A DNA stretch of 24,493 nucleotides from Nitrospinota bacterium (GTDB lineage: Bacteria > JADFOP01 > DATKYB01): contig DATKYB010000150.1 of assembly GCA_035528715.1 (NCBI GenBank), positions 1 through 24,493 on the forward strand. Reading direction: 5' to 3'. The notes under the pieces are model-generated. The model was not told where the DNA came from, ran no database searches, and worked only from the letters and a program-made list of their open reading frames with translations. Positions 16,471 through 24,493 of the stretch are shown piece by piece (position 1 is the first letter of the stretch; every line of letters starts with the position of its first letter). Both the position numbers and the translations under genes were made by a program.

Positions 16471-17217
16471 CTATCCTTTATTGGTTTGTTTAAAACCCAT
16501 ATGGACTCCTAAAAATTCCTCTTCGAATTCCAAAGGTAGCGGAGGAAGTGGATTTGCCAAGATGACTGCTCTGAGGGCAGATTGATCATAGAATGATACA
16601 CCCGAGCTTTTTTCAACATGAGGGCTAACGATCTCCCCATTTTTTAAGATCTTAAAAAATATGACAACACTATTCAGTTTTCCAGATACTGAATCTTCTT
16701 CAAGAGGCGGATTCCAATTCTCATAAATTTTATTTTCTAATATTTTTAAATAATAGAGATAAGGGAAAACGGGTGAATCTAATGAGACGGCTCCTTGACC
16801 GGCAGTTACACTCACGGGTGTTTCTTTTGCAGTGGTTATTGGAGTCTTCGAATCCGCTGCTTCTTTTGGTTTGGCAATCGTCTCTTTTTCTGATACAACT
16901 TTCTCTTTAGCAAGGACCTTTTTTTTTGATGGCAAGGTCATTAATGGCTTTTTCTGGATTATTTTGGCCTTTTTTGTTGTGATCTCTTTCTTTTTTAAGG
17001 GGGGAACGGCCTCCTCTGGACCGGTTTTTATTTTTCCCACCCTATCTCCTGGAAGCTCTACTAAATTAACTATGTATGCTTTTTGTCTTAAAACATTGCC
17101 ATTGATGAAGTAGGGGGAGAGGAAAAAAATGAAAAGAATAACAATATGGAATAGAGTCGAAATGAGAATGGCTTTCTTGGTATAGACAGGATATGACGGA
17201 TACTCTTCGTTCTGCAA
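16471..17217 (-). CDS. tolA: TolA/TonB-family energy-transducing protein
   Basis: Inner-membrane protein spanning the periplasm that carries proton-motive energy from TolQR to TolB-Pal. Start TTG at 17217, with AAGGAGG ending about 5-6 bases upstream. The 248 residues include one N-terminal membrane helix (about 16-36), a Lys/Pro/Glu-rich extended linker (about 55-145), and a C-terminal TonB/TolA-like domain (about 150-245) with YYLKILENKIYENWNPP and the conserved SSGVSFYDQSALRAVILANPLPPLP. The sequence is closer to TonB-C proteins than to E. coli TolA (421 residues), but its position between tolR and tolB makes TolA the working assignment. It starts 12 bases after the tolR stop. Confidence 0.88.
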   Translation of the reverse strand: MQNEEYPSYPVYTKKAILISTLFHIVILFIFFLSPYFINGNVLRQKAYIVNLVELPGDRVGKIKTGPEEAVPPLKKKEITTKKAKIIQKKPLMTLPSKKKVLAKEKVVSEKETIAKPKEAADSKTPITTAKETPVSVTAGQGAVSLDSPVFPYLYYLKILENKIYENWNPPLEEDSVSGKLNSVVIFFKILKNGEIVSPHVEKSSGVSFYDQSALRAVILANPLPPLPLEFEEEFLGVHMGFKQTNKG

Positions 17218-17229
17218 AAAAATCCTCCT

Positions 17230-17634
17230 TTACCCTTCTGCTGGTTCAGTAACCATCCCCAGCTTTTCAATCCCAGCCCTTTTTATGTTCGCCATCACCT
17301 TTACAACAAAACCATAAGGAACATTCTTATCAGCCCTTAAAAATACCTCCTTTCCTTTATCTAAAACCGCTTTTTGTTTTAGCTTTTCTGATAAATCAGA
17401 GAGGGTAATTCTTCTATTATTGAGGTAGATCCTCTTATCTTTTGTAATGGTGACGATATCTCTCTCTTGCGCCTCAATATTAATCGCGCTTTCTCTCGGC
17501 AATTGCACATCAACTCCCTGCTGGAGCATAGGTGCTGTAACCATAAAGATAATCATTAACACCAAAAATACATCAACTAAGGGCGTTACATTAATTTCTG
17601 AAAGGGTTGTTGTATCTTTTTTATCAGATGGCAT
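17230..17634 (-). CDS. tolR: TolR/ExbD-family biopolymer transport protein
   Basis: Stator partner of TolQ. The 134-residue protein has a short cytoplasmic N-terminus and one membrane helix (about 18-38) containing the essential ion-path Asp21 in INVTPLVDVFLVLMIIFMV. A periplasmic domain with GVDVQLPRE and VFLRADKNVPYGFVVKVMANIKRAGIEKLGMVTEP follows, as in TolR/ExbD. It starts 5 bases after the tolQ stop and is followed 12 bases later by the tolA-like gene. TolR rather than ExbD is inferred from the operon, not from sequence alone. Confidence 0.94.
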   Translation of the reverse strand: MPSDKKDTTTLSEINVTPLVDVFLVLMIIFMVTAPMLQQGVDVQLPRESAINIEAQERDIVTITKDKRIYLNNRRITLSDLSEKLKQKAVLDKGKEVFLRADKNVPYGFVVKVMANIKRAGIEKLGMVTEPAEG

Positions 17635-17639
17635 TATTT

Positions 17640-18377
17640 TTATGTTTTAATTAAATTCTTTTCCATTAGGTCAATCAATTCTGATGAGAAATTATTCATC
17701 TCCGTTGCTAACACTCTTACCCTATTTACAAAATAGTTATAACCAATCACTGCAGGGATAGCTACAGCAAGCCCTGCCGCAGTAGCAATAAGTGCCTCTG
17801 CAATACCAGGAGCTACAACCCCAATACTTGTAGAGCCTCTCATTCCTATACCTCTAAAAGCATTCATAACACCCCAAACGGTTCCAAAAAGACCAATGAA
17901 CGGTGTCGTACTCCCTGTTGTAGCAAGGAAAATTAAGGTCCTTTCTAAATTTGCCGTTTCTTCAGCAATTGTTTTTGATAGGGTTCTGGTTAATCCACTA
18001 ATCCTTTCTGACAGATAATTTAATCTTTTAGATTGGTCCTGAGAAGAGTCAAGGGATTTTAAGATTTTTTGTTGTGCCCTTATTTCTTTATATCCTGCAA
18101 TAAAAACCTTTGCAACAGGACTGTATCTTAAGTTTTTACTTTCAATAAATGCTGTGGTGAGGTTTAAGTTTTCTGTAAATATATTGAAGAATTTCTTGGA
18201 TTCTTTTTTTGCTTTTCTTAAGATTCGATATTTTTGGGCTATAATAGTCCACGAAACAATAGAAAATATAAGAAGGACTAAAAGGACAAACTTGGCTACT
18301 GGTCCAGATTGCATAACCATATCAGCGACATTTCCCTGAAAGTTACCACCTATATTGACAAGACTAAATTGAGGCAT
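17640..18377 (-). CDS. tolQ: TolQ/ExbB/MotA-family proton channel protein
   Basis: Inner-membrane channel subunit that works with TolR. The 245 residues include three membrane helices (about 27-49, 145-171 and 192-216) separated by a large cytoplasmic loop, the TolQ topology. Conserved parts are TTGSTTPFIGLFGTVWGVMNAF and VAPGIAEALIATAAGLAVAIPAVIGYNYF. The start ATG at 18377 has only a weak GAG-type ribosome site. It is the first gene of the six-gene tol-pal operon, and a promoter-like sequence lies 40-70 bases upstream. The frequent tol-pal companion ybgC is absent from this window. Confidence 0.95.
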   Translation of the reverse strand: MPQFSLVNIGGNFQGNVADMVMQSGPVAKFVLLVLLIFSIVSWTIIAQKYRILRKAKKESKKFFNIFTENLNLTTAFIESKNLRYSPVAKVFIAGYKEIRAQQKILKSLDSSQDQSKRLNYLSERISGLTRTLSKTIAEETANLERTLIFLATTGSTTPFIGLFGTVWGVMNAFRGIGMRGSTSIGVVAPGIAEALIATAAGLAVAIPAVIGYNYFVNRVRVLATEMNNFSSELIDLMEKNLIKT

Positions 18378-18415
18378 AATTTTTTATCTCAGTTTTAATT
18401 TAATTATTTAAAAAA

Positions 18416-18446
18416 ATTATAATATCAAGGTTATAAGAAATGTCAA
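18416..18446 (-). promoter_or_regulatory. Probable sigma70 promoter of the tol-pal operon
   Basis: On the minus strand TTGACA (18446-18441) is followed after 16 bases by TATTAT (18424-18419), or after 19 bases by TATAAT (18421-18416). The site lies about 40-70 bases before the tolQ start. This suggests tol-pal can be transcribed apart from the upstream alaS cluster. Confidence 0.55.
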
Positions 18447-18488
18447 TGTTAATTTAAGTCCTCAAGGCCTTCTCATCTTTTGTTTTAT

Positions 18489-19307
18489 CTAGGTTTTAAT
18501 CGGCTTTAATCCCTTAATAAAATAATACATTACATAGTATTCAAGACAAAAAGGACCAAAGCCGAGAAATCCTAAAAGGGGCATTTCAAATATCTTGATG
18601 TTTTCAGTAATGGGAACAGTATATATCCATTTGGTATATGCCCAGTAATTCCAGAACTCCCAGAGAAAACCACATAGATAACCTCCGATAAGAAGGGATA
18701 AAATGATTTCTATATTTCCATCCTCAATGTCTCTAAAAAGGGAAGGGTTTCCTCTCAGGTAATTTATCGGCTCTAAAAGAAATACAAAACCACACCAGAC
18801 AAATGCCCAGAGATAGGGAGAGGGGTATATGATTGGAAAGGCTAAAAAGAGTGTGCCTAAAACCATAGATATATAAAGAAGGTTTTTTGTAATCTTTATT
18901 TTTTTAAATTGAAGATTTTTGAACTTGAGAAAGCACTGCAAAAGCTCAGCTGTTTCAAAAAGTCCCGGCATTATGGTTGAAAAGGCGACGGCATAACCTA
19001 TATATCTTAACCATAAAGGATGGGGTAAATTTATATAATACCACCCCTTTAACAGCAGGTTATAGTATTCAAAGATAAGCCAAAATACCACAGACAATGG
19101 AAGCATGAATAGAAATTCTTTCCTTCTAGAGGATATAAGAGAACTTCCTTTTAACCTGAAGATAATCCCATCAATAAAAAATATATACCCATACCATGCC
19201 AGAGGAGTAAACCATGTGGCTATAGGCTGAATTTCCATAAACATGAGGATTTCTGAGACAATAAGGATAAAAAGACCTATGTAGCTATATGTTTTTAATC
19301 TCATCAT
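18489..19307 (-). CDS. Multi-spanning membrane protein of unknown function
   Basis: I do not recognise this 272-residue protein. It has about seven or eight hydrophobic segments and is strikingly rich in Trp, Tyr and Phe. Motif-like stretches are VFWLIFEYYNLLLKGWYYINLP, WAFVWCGFVFLLEPINYLRG and LCGFLWEFWNYWAYTKWIY. The repeated F-E-Y/F-Y/W-N pattern places acidic and Asn residues at membrane edges and could mark an active or cofactor site, but this is inference. It starts 37 bases after the alaS stop on the same strand, so it may be co-transcribed with kdsD-kdsC-alaS. A promoter then separates it from tolQ. There is no signal peptide beyond the first helix and no soluble domain. Confidence 0.75.
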   Translation of the reverse strand: MMRLKTYSYIGLFILIVSEILMFMEIQPIATWFTPLAWYGYIFFIDGIIFRLKGSSLISSRRKEFLFMLPLSVVFWLIFEYYNLLLKGWYYINLPHPLWLRYIGYAVAFSTIMPGLFETAELLQCFLKFKNLQFKKIKITKNLLYISMVLGTLFLAFPIIYPSPYLWAFVWCGFVFLLEPINYLRGNPSLFRDIEDGNIEIILSLLIGGYLCGFLWEFWNYWAYTKWIYTVPITENIKIFEMPLLGFLGFGPFCLEYYVMYYFIKGLKPIKT

Positions 19308-19344
19308 GTTGAATTAAGATCTTGATTTTTAGATAGGTTGAAGG

Positions 19345-22002
19345 TTAGTTATTTTTGTTAAGACTGAGATGTTTCTTAACGATTTTATGGACACTGTTTA
19401 ACGCATCTTTTAATTTACTAGGGTCTTTACCACCAGCTTGGGCCATATCAGGTCTTCCTCCACCCTTTCCACCGACAATAGCAGCTACATCATTGATAAT
19501 ACGCCCGGCATTCAAGCGAGATATCAGGTCTTTTGTAACTCCTGTAAGGATAACAACCTTATTATCCGTTATCGTTGCGATCACAACAACTCCTGATCTT
19601 ATTCTCTCTTTACAGTTATCAAGGAAATTTCTTAAGGCTGGTATATCTAATGGTTCTACTTTAGTTGCCAATACCTTTATACCATCAACGAGCTTGATCT
19701 TAGATTCAAGGTCAAAAGCCTCACCTTTGGTTAATCTCTCTTTTAAGGTTCTCACCTCTTTTTCAAGCTCTTTTGAATACTCAGCCAGCCTTTTGACCTT
19801 TTGTGATTCCTCAAAAGGTTTTGCCTTCAGAATCTCTTCAATCTCATGGAGGACTTCTTCTTCTCTTTTGATATATTCATAGGCTCCCAGGCCTGTTACG
19901 GCTTCTATTCTTCGCACACCAGAAGCAATACCACCCTCACTGATGATCTTAAATAGTCCGATCTCTCCGGTGGCATTAATATGAGTTCCTCCACATAATT
20001 CAGTGCTCAAGTCGCCGGTTTTTACTACCCTTACTTCTTCTCCATATTTTTCTCCAAATAATGCAATGGCTCCCTCATTTAAGGCCTCGTTCAGTGGCAA
20101 AATTTTCTTTTCAACTTTTGAATTGCTTATAATCTTTTCATTGACAAGCTTTTCAATCCTGTCAATCTCTTTTTTGGTTAACTTTGAGAAATGGGTATAG
20201 TCAAATCTCAAACGATCAGGAGCGACAAGGGAGCCGGATTGTTTTACATGCTCTCCGAGGACTTCCCGAAGGACAGCCTGTAATATATGGGTTGCGGAAT
20301 GATTGAGAGCAGTGGCCTGACGCCTTTCTTTATCAATTTTGGCTGTAACAATATCCGCTTTTTTTAAGCTTCCTTTTTTAACACGGCCTCTATGAATAGA
20401 GAGTCCGGGTACGGGAATTTTTGTATCCGTTATTTCAACATTGACTTCTTCATTGTATAATTTCCCTGTATCACCTACCTGCCCTCCTGCCTCTCCATAA
20501 AAGGGGGTCTTATTGAGAACGATTTCAACATTGTCTCCCTCTTTAGCAGTTTCAACAGTTTTTTCTCCTTTTATAATTGCCAGTATCTTTGAATCTGTCT
20601 CCAAAACGTCATATCCGACAAATTCCGTATTTTTTAAATTATTGCTTAGCTGGTTATACAAAGGGCTGATCTCTTTTTCTCCCGAGCCCTTCCAGAAATC
20701 CCTGGCCCGCTTACGCTGCTTTTCCATTTCTTTTTTAAAACCATCTTCATCAAGAGAAAGGCCGTTTTCTTCGGCAATGTCTTTTGTTAAATCCACAGGA
20801 AAACCATAGGTATCATAAAGCTTAAATATATCAGCTCCAGATATCACTGATCTTTTCTTGGACTTCGCATCATCAATAATCTTTTCCAGCATATTGGTAC
20901 CGTATTCAAGGGTGGTTGCAAATGTCTCTTCTTCATTTAGGGTTACACGAATCACATAGTCTTTTGCATCCAAAAGTTCTGGATATGGTTTTTTCATAAT
21001 ATCCAAGACCTTCTTTTCTAGGTCATTCAAAAAAGGTTTATCTATTCCCAGAAGTTTTCCATGGCGAACAGCCCTTCTTATAATCCTTCTTAGGACATAA
21101 CCTCTTCCCTCATTAGAAGGGAGTACACCGTCACAAAGAAGAAAAACGATTGCTCGTATGTGGTCAGAAATAACTCTGAAAGAGATATCGAGTTCTTTTT
21201 TTATCCCATATTCTTTTTTTGACAATGATTCTATGGATTGAATAATGGGTCGGAGTAAATCAGTATCAAAATTGCTCTTTACACCTTGAACGACAGCAGC
21301 AAGTCTCTCCAGACCCATGCCTGTATCTATATTGGGTTTAGGAAGGGGAGTGAGTTTACCATCACTATTTTTATTATACTGTGTAAAGACAAGGTTCCAC
21401 AATTCAACATATCGATCGCATTCACATTCAACGTTACATTGAGGCCTTTTACACCCAACCTCCTCTCCCTGATCAATAATGATCTCTGAGCATGGCCCAC
21501 ATGGACCGATTTCACCCATAGCCCAAAAATTGTCCTTTTCTCCAAGTCTTACAATGCGCTTTTTTTCAACCCCCATCTCTTTATTCCAGATATTGAAGGC
21601 CTCATCATCATTTTTATATATCGTAACCCAGAGTTTTTCTTTTGGGAGGGCTAAGATATCGGTTAAGAACTCCCATGCGAATTTAATGGCTTCCTTTTTG
21701 AAATAATCCCCAAAGGAAAAGTTCCCTAACATTTCAAAGAAGGTATGATGACGGGCAGTCTTACCAACCGTCTCAAGATCGTTATGCTTTCCACCGGCTC
21801 TTACACACTTTTGAGAAGAAGCAGCTCTTTTATAATCCCTTTTTTCTACACCAATAAAGACATTCTTGAATTGGACCATGCCAGCATTCGTAAAAAGGAG
21901 TGTAGGATCATCCTTAGGGACTAACGAAGAGCTGGGGACAATTTTGTGACCATTGGATTCAAAAAATTCTAAAAATTTCTGTCTTATCTCGTGAGATTTC
22001 AT
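19345..22002 (-). CDS. alaS: Alanyl-tRNA synthetase
   Basis: Charges tRNA-Ala in the cytoplasm. The 885-residue length is full for the bacterial enzyme. The N-terminal class II catalytic part shows KFLEFFESNGHKIVPSSSL, LFTNAGMVQFK and RHHTFFEMLGNFSFGDYF (motif 2), then EGRGYVLRRIIRRAVRHGK. The editing domain has Zn ligands His568 and His572 (HSATH) and Cys670 and His674 (CGGTH). The C-terminal part ends in GGKGGGRPDMAQAGG, typical of the AlaRS C-Ala domain. A Cys-rich insert CKRPQCNVECECDRYVELWN is also usual. It lies downstream of kdsC with 76 bases between; the ribosome site (GAAAGAA) is weak. Confidence 0.98.
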   Translation of the reverse strand: MKSHEIRQKFLEFFESNGHKIVPSSSLVPKDDPTLLFTNAGMVQFKNVFIGVEKRDYKRAASSQKCVRAGGKHNDLETVGKTARHHTFFEMLGNFSFGDYFKKEAIKFAWEFLTDILALPKEKLWVTIYKNDDEAFNIWNKEMGVEKKRIVRLGEKDNFWAMGEIGPCGPCSEIIIDQGEEVGCKRPQCNVECECDRYVELWNLVFTQYNKNSDGKLTPLPKPNIDTGMGLERLAAVVQGVKSNFDTDLLRPIIQSIESLSKKEYGIKKELDISFRVISDHIRAIVFLLCDGVLPSNEGRGYVLRRIIRRAVRHGKLLGIDKPFLNDLEKKVLDIMKKPYPELLDAKDYVIRVTLNEEETFATTLEYGTNMLEKIIDDAKSKKRSVISGADIFKLYDTYGFPVDLTKDIAEENGLSLDEDGFKKEMEKQRKRARDFWKGSGEKEISPLYNQLSNNLKNTEFVGYDVLETDSKILAIIKGEKTVETAKEGDNVEIVLNKTPFYGEAGGQVGDTGKLYNEEVNVEITDTKIPVPGLSIHRGRVKKGSLKKADIVTAKIDKERRQATALNHSATHILQAVLREVLGEHVKQSGSLVAPDRLRFDYTHFSKLTKKEIDRIEKLVNEKIISNSKVEKKILPLNEALNEGAIALFGEKYGEEVRVVKTGDLSTELCGGTHINATGEIGLFKIISEGGIASGVRRIEAVTGLGAYEYIKREEEVLHEIEEILKAKPFEESQKVKRLAEYSKELEKEVRTLKERLTKGEAFDLESKIKLVDGIKVLATKVEPLDIPALRNFLDNCKERIRSGVVVIATITDNKVVILTGVTKDLISRLNAGRIINDVAAIVGGKGGGRPDMAQAGGKDPSKLKDALNSVHKIVKKHLSLNKNN

Positions 22003-22078
22003 TTTGTTCTTTCAATTTCTCTTTTTAATTTTCAAAGGTTTCTCTATTGATGAATCAGAACAATTAACTTTAAATGTT

Positions 22079-22594
22079 TTAATAATATTTTTTTATAACA
22101 TCTTCCCAAAGCCCTTTTGAAATAAGGATAAATTCTATCGCTTCTCTAACCGCTCCGCGTCCTCCAGGGCTTTTTGTTATCAGTGAAACCTCCTCCTTAA
22201 CTTGAGGAATCGCATCTTCTACAGCAATAGATAAACCCACCCTTCTTAAGACAGGCAAATCAACAAGGTCATCTCCTATATACGCAACCTCCTCATCTTT
22301 TAGATTGTTCTCTTTTAAGATTTTTTCATAAACCTCAATTTTATCGTGGACATCTTGATAGAGAAGGTCAATCCCTAGTTCTTTTACCCTCCTTAAAATG
22401 ATGTCAGAACTCCTTCCTGAAATGATTGCTATCTTAAGTCCAGCCCTCTTCGCTAATTTTATTGCATGGCCATCTCTCACATCAAAGGATTTATACTCTG
22501 TCCCATCATCACCATAGATAATTCTCCCATCCGTTAGTACACCATCAACATCCATGATAAAAAGCTTTATCTTTTTTGCCCTTTCTTCATTCAT
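22079..22594 (-). CDS. kdsC: 3-deoxy-D-manno-octulosonate 8-phosphate phosphatase
   Basis: Hydrolyses KDO-8-phosphate to KDO for lipopolysaccharide inner core. The 171-residue HAD protein has no cap domain, which is the tetrameric C0 type. Visible are motif I MDVDGVLTDGR with nucleophile Asp15 and acid Asp17, motif II IISGRSS (Ser59), Lys85 in DVHDKIEVY, and motif III/IV YIGDDLVDLPVL (Asp108, Asp109). The C-terminal GGRGAVREAIEFIL, which reaches the neighbouring active site, marks KdsC rather than other small HAD proteins. It follows kdsD after 3 bases, so the two are surely one operon. kdsA and kdsB are not in the window. Confidence 0.95.
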   Translation of the reverse strand: MNEERAKKIKLFIMDVDGVLTDGRIIYGDDGTEYKSFDVRDGHAIKLAKRAGLKIAIISGRSSDIILRRVKELGIDLLYQDVHDKIEVYEKILKENNLKDEEVAYIGDDLVDLPVLRRVGLSIAVEDAIPQVKEEVSLITKSPGGRGAVREAIEFILISKGLWEDVIKKYY

Positions 22595-22597
22595 AAA

Positions 22598-23563
22598 TTA
22601 AACGATCCCTAACTTTAAGACATCGTGGATATGGACTATTCCCTCTGGTTTCTTTTTATCATTAACAATTAATATAGAAGTGATTGAATATTTCTCCATA
22701 ATCTGCAGCGCCTTGCTCGCCAGTGCATCCTTCTCTACTGTCTTGGGATTAACAGACATAAAATCAGAAGCCTTAATATCGAAGATATGATTATCTATCT
22801 TTTTTTCCATTAATCTTCTTAAGTCTCCATCTGTTATAATTCCCAAGAGTTCGTTTGAATGATTGACCACACTGGTTACCCCTAATCTCTTAGATGAGAT
22901 TTCAAAAATAATATCCTTCAATAATGTACTTTCCTTCACGATGGGAATTGCATTACCGGTGTGCATCAAATCTCCTACTGTGGTAAGAAGCTTCTTCCCC
23001 AGGCTTCCTCCGGGATGAAAAATGGCGAAGTCTTCCTTTTTAAATCCCTTCTTTTGGATAATGGCCACAGCCAATGCATCTCCCATAGCCAGGGTGGCGG
23101 TTGTGCTTGCTGTCGGAACAAGACCGAGAGGACACGCCTCTTCTTTCACGGAAACATCTAAGATGATGTCACTTCGTTTAGCCAATGTAGAATTAATATT
23201 TCCAGTAATTCCGATTAACTTAATGTCGAATCTCTTGAGATTAGGAATAAGCTGGATGATTTCTTCTGTTTCACCACTATTTGATATAGCGATCACTAAA
23301 TCTCCCTTTACAATCATACCGAGATCACCATGGATTCCCTCTGCTGCATGCAAAAAGAGAGCAGGGGTTCCTACGCTTGCGAAGGTTGAGGCTATCTTTT
23401 TACCTATCAATCCAGATTTTCCCATGCCTGCAACGACAACTCTTCCCTGACAATCACAGATCAGATCTACTGCTTTAGAAAAGTTTTCATCTATTCTCTT
23501 AATCAGAGCTTTAATAGCATTGCTTTCAATCTCTAAGACCTTTTTCCCTAGTTCTATACTCAT
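22598..23563 (-). CDS. kdsD: D-arabinose 5-phosphate isomerase (KpsF/GutQ family)
   Basis: Converts ribulose-5-phosphate to arabinose-5-phosphate, the first step towards KDO. The 321-residue length is standard. The N-terminal SIS domain (about 35-170) shows VVVAGMGKSGLIGKKIASTFAS, HAAEGIHGDLGMI with the catalytic-region His residues, and ISNSGETEEI. GALAVAI-type helices and FHPGGSLGKKLL follow. Two C-terminal CBS domains (about 200-260 and 270-321) include LGIITDGDLRRLM and EGIVHIHDVLKLGI. AGGAAG lies about 11 bases upstream of the ATG. First gene of kdsD-kdsC-alaS, divergent from rsmA; the 135-base gap between them is very AT-rich and must hold both promoters. Confidence 0.95.
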   Translation of the reverse strand: MSIELGKKVLEIESNAIKALIKRIDENFSKAVDLICDCQGRVVVAGMGKSGLIGKKIASTFASVGTPALFLHAAEGIHGDLGMIVKGDLVIAISNSGETEEIIQLIPNLKRFDIKLIGITGNINSTLAKRSDIILDVSVKEEACPLGLVPTASTTATLAMGDALAVAIIQKKGFKKEDFAIFHPGGSLGKKLLTTVGDLMHTGNAIPIVKESTLLKDIIFEISSKRLGVTSVVNHSNELLGIITDGDLRRLMEKKIDNHIFDIKASDFMSVNPKTVEKDALASKALQIMEKYSITSILIVNDKKKPEGIVHIHDVLKLGIV

Positions 23564-23698
23564 GGCTTAACACTTCCTATAAAATAATTGGATTTTTAAT
23601 TTATAATTCATATATAATATATTTATAATATATTTGAGTTTTTTTCAATACCATACTTACATCTATTTGTCTATCTAAATTATTTTTCAAGAGATGGG

Positions 23699-24493
23699 AT
23701 GCTGGTGACAAACTACAAAAAATCATCAGACCTTTTGAGCATGACGAAAACCCTTATAAAGAAATACAGATTAAGGTGCAAAAAGAGCTACGGGCAAAAT
23801 TTTCTAGTCGATGATTTCATTCAACAGAAGATCATCGATTGTGCCTCTCTTAATAAAGATGATATTGTATTAGAGATAGGTGCTGGCTTGGGTGCCTTGA
23901 CGCTTCCATTGGCTAAAAGGGTTAAAGAGGTTATCGCCATTGAATCGGATAAAAGATTGTTTGATGTTCTAAGCGTGATATTAAAGGGTAATAAAAATGT
24001 TGAGCTAATCTGTCAAGATGCCCTAAATTTTGATTATACTTCCCTAAAAAAACCCTATAAAGTGGTTTCAAATCTTCCCTACTCCATCTCAACACAAATC
24101 ATGATAAAGTTGTTAGGATACAATGGAAAAATAACCGAGATGATATTGATGTTTCAAAAGGAGATTGCAGAGAGGATAAACGCCTCGCATGGAACCAGGA
24201 ATTACGGCTTTCTCTCGATTATCGCTCAGTATCATACTGATATCGATATATGTTTTTCCGTTAAAAAAGACTCCTTTTTTCCTATGCCAAAGGTAGATTC
24301 TTCTGTTATCAAATTGAGTTTTCTCAAAAGACCGAAGGTATTGGTTAGGGATGAAAAGCTCTTTTTCAATCTGGTTAAGGCCTCGCTATCTTATAAGAGA
24401 AAGACCCTGAGGAACAATCTGAAAAGGGCAAGGCACATTCTTGATACGAACCAGTTGGACATGATTCTTAAAAGAGCAGGTATCGATCCCAAT
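23699..24493 (+). CDS. rsmA: 16S rRNA (adenine1518/1519-N6)-dimethyltransferase RsmA, 3'-truncated by the window edge
   Basis: Dimethylates two adjacent adenines in the 3'-terminal hairpin of 16S rRNA. The frame is open to the right edge with no stop, about 265 codons, so the gene is cut. Family motifs are KSYGQNFLVDDFI, the SAM-binding VLEIGAGLGALTLPLAKR, IAIESDKRL, the catalytic NLPYSIST and the C-terminal FFPMPKVDSSVIKL and LSYKRKTLRNNLK. I take the ATG at 23699, which has AAGAG upstream; the ATG at 23741, 14 codons later, begins MTKTLIKKYRLRCKKSYGQNF and has no ribosome site but an equally usual N-terminal length. Divergent from kdsD across about 135 AT-rich bases. Confidence 0.95.
   Translation, partial: MLVTNYKKSSDLLSMTKTLIKKYRLRCKKSYGQNFLVDDFIQQKIIDCASLNKDDIVLEIGAGLGALTLPLAKRVKEVIAIESDKRLFDVLSVILKGNKNVELICQDALNFDYTSLKKPYKVVSNLPYSISTQIMIKLLGYNGKITEMILMFQKEIAERINASHGTRNYGFLSIIAQYHTDIDICFSVKKDSFFPMPKVDSSVIKLSFLKRPKVLVRDEKLFFNLVKASLSYKRKTLRNNLKRARHILDTNQLDMILKRAGIDPN

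Overview
The window suggests a Gram-negative, AT-rich bacterium. It carries a complete Tol-Pal envelope system and two KDO (lipopolysaccharide core sugar) genes. Gene content and order (gap-pgk-tpiA-secG; tolQ-tolR-tolA-tolB-pal-cpoB; kdsD-kdsC) fit a deltaproteobacterium-like or related lineage. That placement is an inference and no taxon marker here settles it. Most genes are core genes with coding density close to full.

Layout. Positions 1-3238 (+) hold a lower-glycolysis operon: gap (cut by the left edge), pgk, tpiA and secG. Positions 3355-7323 (+) hold a peptide/nickel-type ABC importer: an unusually long periplasmic binding protein and two permeases, with no ATPase genes. Positions 7376-10019 (-) form a looser, more GC-rich stretch: a small lipoprotein gene, about 640 bp without an intact gene (a coding-like frame lacking a start codon, plus short repeats and a hairpin), and a DUF2142-like multi-spanning glycosyltransferase. 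Positions 10198-12399 (+) hold a well-formed promoter, tRNA-Leu(GAG), a gamma-glutamyltranspeptidase-family enzyme and a small exported protein of unknown function. Positions 12543-13678 (+) hold purE and a Sua5/TsaC-type gene.

From 13675 to 18377 everything is on the minus strand: the complete tol-pal operon, read tolQ, tolR, tolA/tonB-like, tolB, pal, cpoB, with a good promoter in front of tolQ. Upstream on the same strand lie an unrecognised multi-spanning membrane protein, alaS, kdsC and kdsD. At the right edge rsmA (ksgA) is divergent and cut off by the window end.

How the genes work together: the first operon runs triose-phosphate metabolism next to a Sec translocon subunit. The Tol-Pal operon keeps the outer membrane tethered during division. 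KdsD and KdsC supply KDO for lipopolysaccharide. TsaC, RsmA, AlaRS and tRNA-Leu serve translation. I found no clearly new multi-gene system. The least ordinary points are the internally expanded, repeat-like binding protein, the GC-rich patch with an orphan coding-like frame and repeats beside tRNA-Leu, the hairpin and apparently non-ATG start of cpoB, and two uncharacterised envelope proteins.
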